In this document: one piece after another, positions 22,964 through 26,082 of the stretch
Layout of the letters: each line of letters begins with the position of its first letter
Position numbering within the stretch: position 1 is the stretch's first letter
NCBI GenBank assembly: GCA_002473085.1
Contig: DKTP01000111.1
Coordinates: 1 to 26,082 of the forward strand
Source: Anaerolineales bacterium UBA7227
Lineage (GTDB): Bacteria; Chloroflexota; Anaerolineae; Anaerolineales; Villigracilaceae
Direction: 5' to 3'
DNA length: 26,082 nucleotides
The notes under the pieces: generated by a model
Seen by the model: the letters and a program-made list of their open reading frames with translations, nothing else
What the model was told of the DNA's origin: nothing
Databases searched by the model: none
Program-made: the position numbers and the translations under genes

Positions 22964-23632
22964 TTACTTGTAAATCGGGATCCTCGCGCCTGTCACCTTC
23001 GAGGCTTCCTCGGAGCAGAGGTACTCCATCGCGGCGACGATCTCTTTTGGCGAAGTCCCCTTGCCCGTCCCTTTCACGTCAATGGACTTGACCTGGATGA
23101 CGTTGGCGGTCATGCCGTTTTCGCGCAGTTCTTCGGCGAGGGTCAGGACGAGCGTCTCCTGCGCGGACTTGGCGGCAGCGTAGGCGCTCATCTTCGTGAC
23201 GGGGGCGTTGGCGAGCGGCGAGGAGACGACGATCACGCGTCCGCCCGAAGCGAGGAGCGGGGCGAAAGCCTGGAAGAGGTGGACGGTCGTCCAGGCGTGC
23301 TGGTTGAACATGAGGGCGAAATCGTCCACGGAGGTTTCGAGGATGGTCTTGCCGCCCGTCCAGCCGCCGACGAGGTGGATCAGGATGTGGACTCCGCCGA
23401 ATTGGGCCGCGACCGCCTCGGCCGCGGCGCGAAGCGTCGGCGCGTCGAGCAGGTCCACGCCTCGGGCGAGGATCCGCTCGGAGGGCAGGTTCAGGTCGCG
23501 GGCGAGGGAGTCCACCTCCGCCTGGTCGCGCGAGAGCAGGACGATGGAATCGCCGCGCGCGGCGAACGTCTGCGCGGCGAGTTTTCCGAGGACGCCCGTC
23601 GCGCCCGTGATGACGACGACGCGGCTATCCAT
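22964..23632 (-). CDS. Short-chain dehydrogenase/reductase family protein
   Basis: 222 residues. An NAD(P)-dependent Rossmann oxidoreductase. The dinucleotide motif is TGATGVLG (9-16), the catalytic Ser is at 137/138 in VVSSPLA, and YAAAK gives Tyr151 and Lys155. The usual NNAG strand motif is replaced by HLVGGW (86-91). The substrate is not known. The start overlaps the ribA stop by eight bases and has its own GGAGG, so it belongs to the riboflavin-gene transcript, though a part in that pathway is not established. Confidence 0.9.
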   Translation of the reverse strand: MDSRVVVITGATGVLGKLAAQTFAARGDSIVLLSRDQAEVDSLARDLNLPSERILARGVDLLDAPTLRAAAEAVAAQFGGVHILIHLVGGWTGGKTILETSVDDFALMFNQHAWTTVHLFQAFAPLLASGGRVIVVSSPLANAPVTKMSAYAAAKSAQETLVLTLAEELRENGMTANVIQVKSIDVKGTGKGTSPKEIVAAMEYLCSEEASKVTGARIPIYK

Positions 23633-24383
23633 GGGCCGCCTCCACAGGTTCGGGCATGCCCTCGATGAAGGGTTCGTCGCTCTGCTCTTGCAGGTGTTTG
23701 TGCGCGGGGAATTTCATCAGGTGGCCGGACTTGGCGGCTTTGGTTTCGAGATAGAAGAGGTTGTACTCATTCGGCTCCATGACGTGCGGGATGCGGTCGG
23801 TGACTTTGATGCCGTAGTCGGTGAGTTGTTTGATCTTCTTCGGGTTGTTGGTGATGAGCCGCGTCGAGTTGACTTTGAGCGACATGAGCATGTGCGCGGC
23901 GACAGCGTAATCGCGTTCGTCGTCGCGGAAGCCGAGGGCGAGGTTGGCCTGCACCGTGTCGAGGCCGGCGTCCTGCAAACTGTAGGCGCGGATCTTGTTG
24001 GTGAGGCCGATGCCGCGTCCCTCCTGCCGCATGTACAGCACCATGCCGCGCTCCATCTTGCCGATCATCTTCAGCGCGGACTCCAACTGGTCGCGGCAAT
24101 CGCAGCGCAGCGAGCCGAGCGCGTCGCCCGTGAGACATTCCGAGTGCAGGCGCACAGGCACGTCGCTCGCGCCGATCACGTCGCCGTGCGTGACGGCGAC
24201 ATGTTCCTTGCCGTCGCGGTTGTTTTCGAAGGCGATGATGTGGAAGTCGCCGAAGCGCGAGGGCAGTTCGGCCAGCGCGACGATGCGCACACAAACCTTG
24301 TCGGGACCGATGCCCTCGCATTCGTGGTCGGGATCGTCCCGTAATAATTGTTCCACTTTTTCGTGCATTGAAATGACAGACAT
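23625..24383 (-). CDS. ribA: GTP cyclohydrolase II (riboflavin synthesis)
   Basis: 252 residues. Converts GTP to 2,5-diamino-6-ribosylamino-pyrimidinone 5'-phosphate, formate and pyrophosphate, the first step of riboflavin synthesis. RLHSECLTGD and SLRCDC supply the zinc cysteines 83, 94 and 96; RQEGRGIGL (119-127) belongs to the active site. It is a stand-alone RibA with no fused dihydroxybutanone-phosphate synthase domain and has a C-terminal extension of about 35 residues. GAGG precedes the ATG. It follows the reductase gene with a 36-bp gap, so the two consecutive steps are probably encoded in one operon. Confidence 0.96.
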   Translation of the reverse strand: MSVISMHEKVEQLLRDDPDHECEGIGPDKVCVRIVALAELPSRFGDFHIIAFENNRDGKEHVAVTHGDVIGASDVPVRLHSECLTGDALGSLRCDCRDQLESALKMIGKMERGMVLYMRQEGRGIGLTNKIRAYSLQDAGLDTVQANLALGFRDDERDYAVAAHMLMSLKVNSTRLITNNPKKIKQLTDYGIKVTDRIPHVMEPNEYNLFYLETKAAKSGHLMKFPAHKHLQEQSDEPFIEGMPEPVEAAHG

Positions 24384-24419
24384 GTTTACCTCATTAATGT
24401 TATGTCGCGCAACCTGGCG

Positions 24420-25112
24420 TCAGAAAACGCCCGTTGCGCGCGCGTATTTTAAGACAACTCCGCCGTCCGCATGGATCTCGCTCTCGACGAGTTTCAGCGG
24501 GATGGCTTCGCCTCGCGCCAAGCCGACGCCGTCCGCGAGCGTGGGGGCGGATTCGCCCCCGAAGATCATCGGCGCGACGTAGATCGTCAACTCGTCCACG
24601 AGACCGAGGCGGAGCAACTCGAAGTTGAGCGTCCCGCCGCCCTCGACCATCAGGCGTTCGACGCCCAGTCCGCGCAGGACGCGGAGGGCTTCGACCAGGT
24701 CCACGCGCGGCGCGGCGTGGACGTATACTTCGACGCCGCGTGAACGCAGGGATTCGACCCGCGCTTTAGATGTCCGCTCGGCGGCGAATATTACGACGCG
24801 CGCCGCGCCGAAATTGACGAAATCGCCGTCGGGAAGTTCGTCCGCGTTGGTGACGATTCCCACCTTCATGGGATTCGGACTCAGCCCGCGCGCGGCCCTC
24901 TCGGCGCGCAGCGCTTCGCTCTTGACCGTCAGCCTGGGATCTTCTTCGAGGAGCGTTTTCCCGCCGACCATCACCGCGTCCGCCCCAGCGCGCAGACGGT
25001 CCACGCGCGCTTTATCCCGCGCGGAGGAGATCGTCGCCCCGCGGCGTTCGCAGGTGTCTATTTTGCCGTCGGCGGTCACGGCCGCGTTGATGAAAACAAA
25101 GGGTCGATTCAT
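24420..25112 (-). CDS. RibD C-terminal-type pyrimidine reductase (riboflavin synthesis)
   Basis: 230 residues. A dihydrofolate-reductase-like protein of the RibD_C family that reduces the ribosylamino-pyrimidine intermediate of riboflavin synthesis with NADPH. Visible motifs are the FINAAVTADGKI start, ADAVMVGGKTLLEEDPRLT (45-63) and the Gly-rich VEGGGTLN (155-162). There is no N-terminal deaminase domain, as in the fungal and archaeal-type 2,5-diamino-pyrimidinone reductases that act before deamination, or as in split RibD. Its place upstream of ribA supports a riboflavin role. Which substrate it uses is inferred only from this lack of a deaminase. Confidence 0.88.
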   Translation of the reverse strand: MNRPFVFINAAVTADGKIDTCERRGATISSARDKARVDRLRAGADAVMVGGKTLLEEDPRLTVKSEALRAERAARGLSPNPMKVGIVTNADELPDGDFVNFGAARVVIFAAERTSKARVESLRSRGVEVYVHAAPRVDLVEALRVLRGLGVERLMVEGGGTLNFELLRLGLVDELTIYVAPMIFGGESAPTLADGVGLARGEAIPLKLVESEIHADGGVVLKYARATGVF

Positions 25113-25152
25113 AAATCCAATCGTAGGTGTGGACCTACGTGTCCACCCGCCT

Positions 25153-25236
25153 GGGCAGACACGAGGGCAGACACGAGGGCAGACACGAGGGCAGACGCGA
25201 GGGCAGACGCGAGGGCAGACGCGAGGGCAGACACAT
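25153..25236. repeat. Seven tandem 12-bp repeats (GGGCAGACACGA)
   Basis: Seven contiguous 12-bp units; units 1-3 read GGGCAGACACGA, units 4-6 GGGCAGACGCGA and the last ends CACAT. It is flanked by a small palindrome GTAGGT/ACCTAC on one side and by three ACTGCCCAA-like units on the other (about 25247-25276). It fills the spacer between the reductase and ygiD-like genes. Units are contiguous, without spacers, so this is not CRISPR. Confidence 0.85.
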
Positions 25237-25283
25237 AGGTCTGCCCCAACTGCCCAAACTGCCCAAACTGCCCCAACGAGATA

Positions 25284-26054
25284 TTACCCGATCTTCACCG
25301 ACCGCATCGAGATCGAGCCGCCGATCACTTTGTCCGCAAAGAAGGAGATCGGATCCGATTCGTCGCGCAAGGCAAGGGAGTAGAGCAGCGGGACGTAATG
25401 TTCCGCGCTGTTGATGGCGAGCGCCGCGGCCTGATCGCCCCTCTCGAAGTGGACGATGGGATCGTGGTCGTTCTGCTCGATCCAGTTTTTGACGCGCTGG
25501 TCGAATTCCACCGCCCAGTCGTAGGCTGAGTCTTCCAAACGGGCGAGGCGCAGGTTGTGGACGATGTTGCCGCTGCCGATGACCAGCACGCCGTCCTCGC
25601 GCAGTTCTTTTAATTGACTCGCGATCTCGTAGTGTTTCTCAGCGGCGATGGCCGCGTCGAGGGACATCTGGACGACAGGGACGTTCGCTTCGGGGAACAT
25701 GCGCCGCAGCGCGGACCACGTCCCGTGGTCGAGGCCCCATTCGAAGTCGTCGCGCACCTCGGTAGTCTTGATGATGCGGCGGATCTGTCCCGCCAGGTCG
25801 GGCGCGCCTGGCGCGTCGTAGCGCACCTCGTACAGTTCGGGCGGGAAGCCGTACATGTCGTAGATGGTGCGCGGTCGCTCCATCGCGGTGACCAGCGTCC
25901 CGCGCGTGACCCAGTGCGCCGAAACGCAGAGGATGGCGCGCGGATGGGGCAGTTTTCGGCCCTCCTCGATCCATGCTTTGGAAAAGTCGTTCTCTTCGAT
26001 GGCGTTCATCGGGTTGCCGTGACCGACGAACAGGACGGGCATTTTGGTTGCCAT
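25284..26054 (-). CDS. ygiD: YgiD-like extradiol (4,5-DOPA) dioxygenase family protein
   Basis: 256 residues, the usual length. Members of this LigB-related class III family open catechol rings next to the hydroxyls with a bound divalent metal; the E. coli protein acts on L-DOPA. Likely ligands are His12 (GHGNPM), His47 (SAHW), His166 (NIVHNL) and His219 (EHYVPLLY), with His110 in LDHGTW also conserved. It ends with the common GSISMRSV tail. AAAGGAAC precedes the ATG at 26052-26054. Real substrate unknown in this organism. Confidence 0.92.
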   Translation of the reverse strand: MATKMPVLFVGHGNPMNAIEENDFSKAWIEEGRKLPHPRAILCVSAHWVTRGTLVTAMERPRTIYDMYGFPPELYEVRYDAPGAPDLAGQIRRIIKTTEVRDDFEWGLDHGTWSALRRMFPEANVPVVQMSLDAAIAAEKHYEIASQLKELREDGVLVIGSGNIVHNLRLARLEDSAYDWAVEFDQRVKNWIEQNDHDPIVHFERGDQAAALAINSAEHYVPLLYSLALRDESDPISFFADKVIGGSISMRSVKIG

Positions 26055-26082
26055 AATAAAGTTCCTTTGCTCGTGAGTTCCG

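Noticed and set aside
25153..25236. CRISPR-like array
   Set aside because: Units are 12 bp and contiguous, with no spacers and no cas genes nearby.

Overview
The window comes from a GC-rich bacterium, most likely a member of the Chloroflexota (Anaerolineae-like). This is an inference from the gene types: a very large GT39-DUF2298 membrane protein, a T-box-controlled serS, VapBC-type modules and many short palindromic or simple-sequence repeats. No rRNA or tRNA gene is present to confirm it.

The main discovery is a complete diversity-generating retroelement (DGR) at 12202-16743, in the order target gene, reverse transcriptase, Avd-like protein, template repeat (TR). The target encodes two N-terminal membrane helices, a NACHT-type STAND NTPase core and a C-terminal formylglycine-generating-enzyme/C-type-lectin fold. 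The last 43 codons of the target are the variable repeat (VR, from 14914). The TR (16624-16743) is downstream of the avd-like gene. Aligned by eye, TR and VR differ at 20 positions, all of them adenines in the TR, and by one extra codon in VR. The A-free flanks are identical. This is the hallmark of adenine-directed mutagenic retrohoming. The likely product is a membrane-anchored signalling ATPase whose ligand-binding tip is rewritten by the RT-Avd machinery.

Layout. 61-7229 (minus strand): two polytopic glycosyltransferase-like membrane proteins. 7302-8762 (plus): an M42 aminopeptidase and an unrecognised partner. 8788-11024 (minus): a small membrane protein, a DUF456 protein and serS. The serS leader (about 11040-11362) is a T-box riboswitch driven by a near-perfect sigma70 promoter. 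11393-12111 (minus): a PIN toxin/antitoxin pair, apparently transcribed as a leaderless mRNA and divergent from the DGR. 12202-16743: the DGR. 16954-18525 (plus): a lipoprotein joining a Cys/His peptidase-like domain to a class A beta-lactamase-like domain. 18645-26054 (minus): HAD hydrolase, moaA, Nudix hydrolase, a second PIN/ribbon-helix-helix pair, an EamA transporter, an orphan BrnA-like antitoxin, a riboflavin cluster (SDR, ribA, RibD C-terminal-type reductase) and a ygiD-like extradiol dioxygenase.

A second theme is repeats. Intergenic spaces carry palindromes and simple direct repeats, and the same sequence families also occur in frame inside large genes (both glycosyltransferase genes and the lipoprotein linker). 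Two elements (6945-7003 and 22879-22952) share a three-stem fold in which the two inner hairpins have complementary loops.
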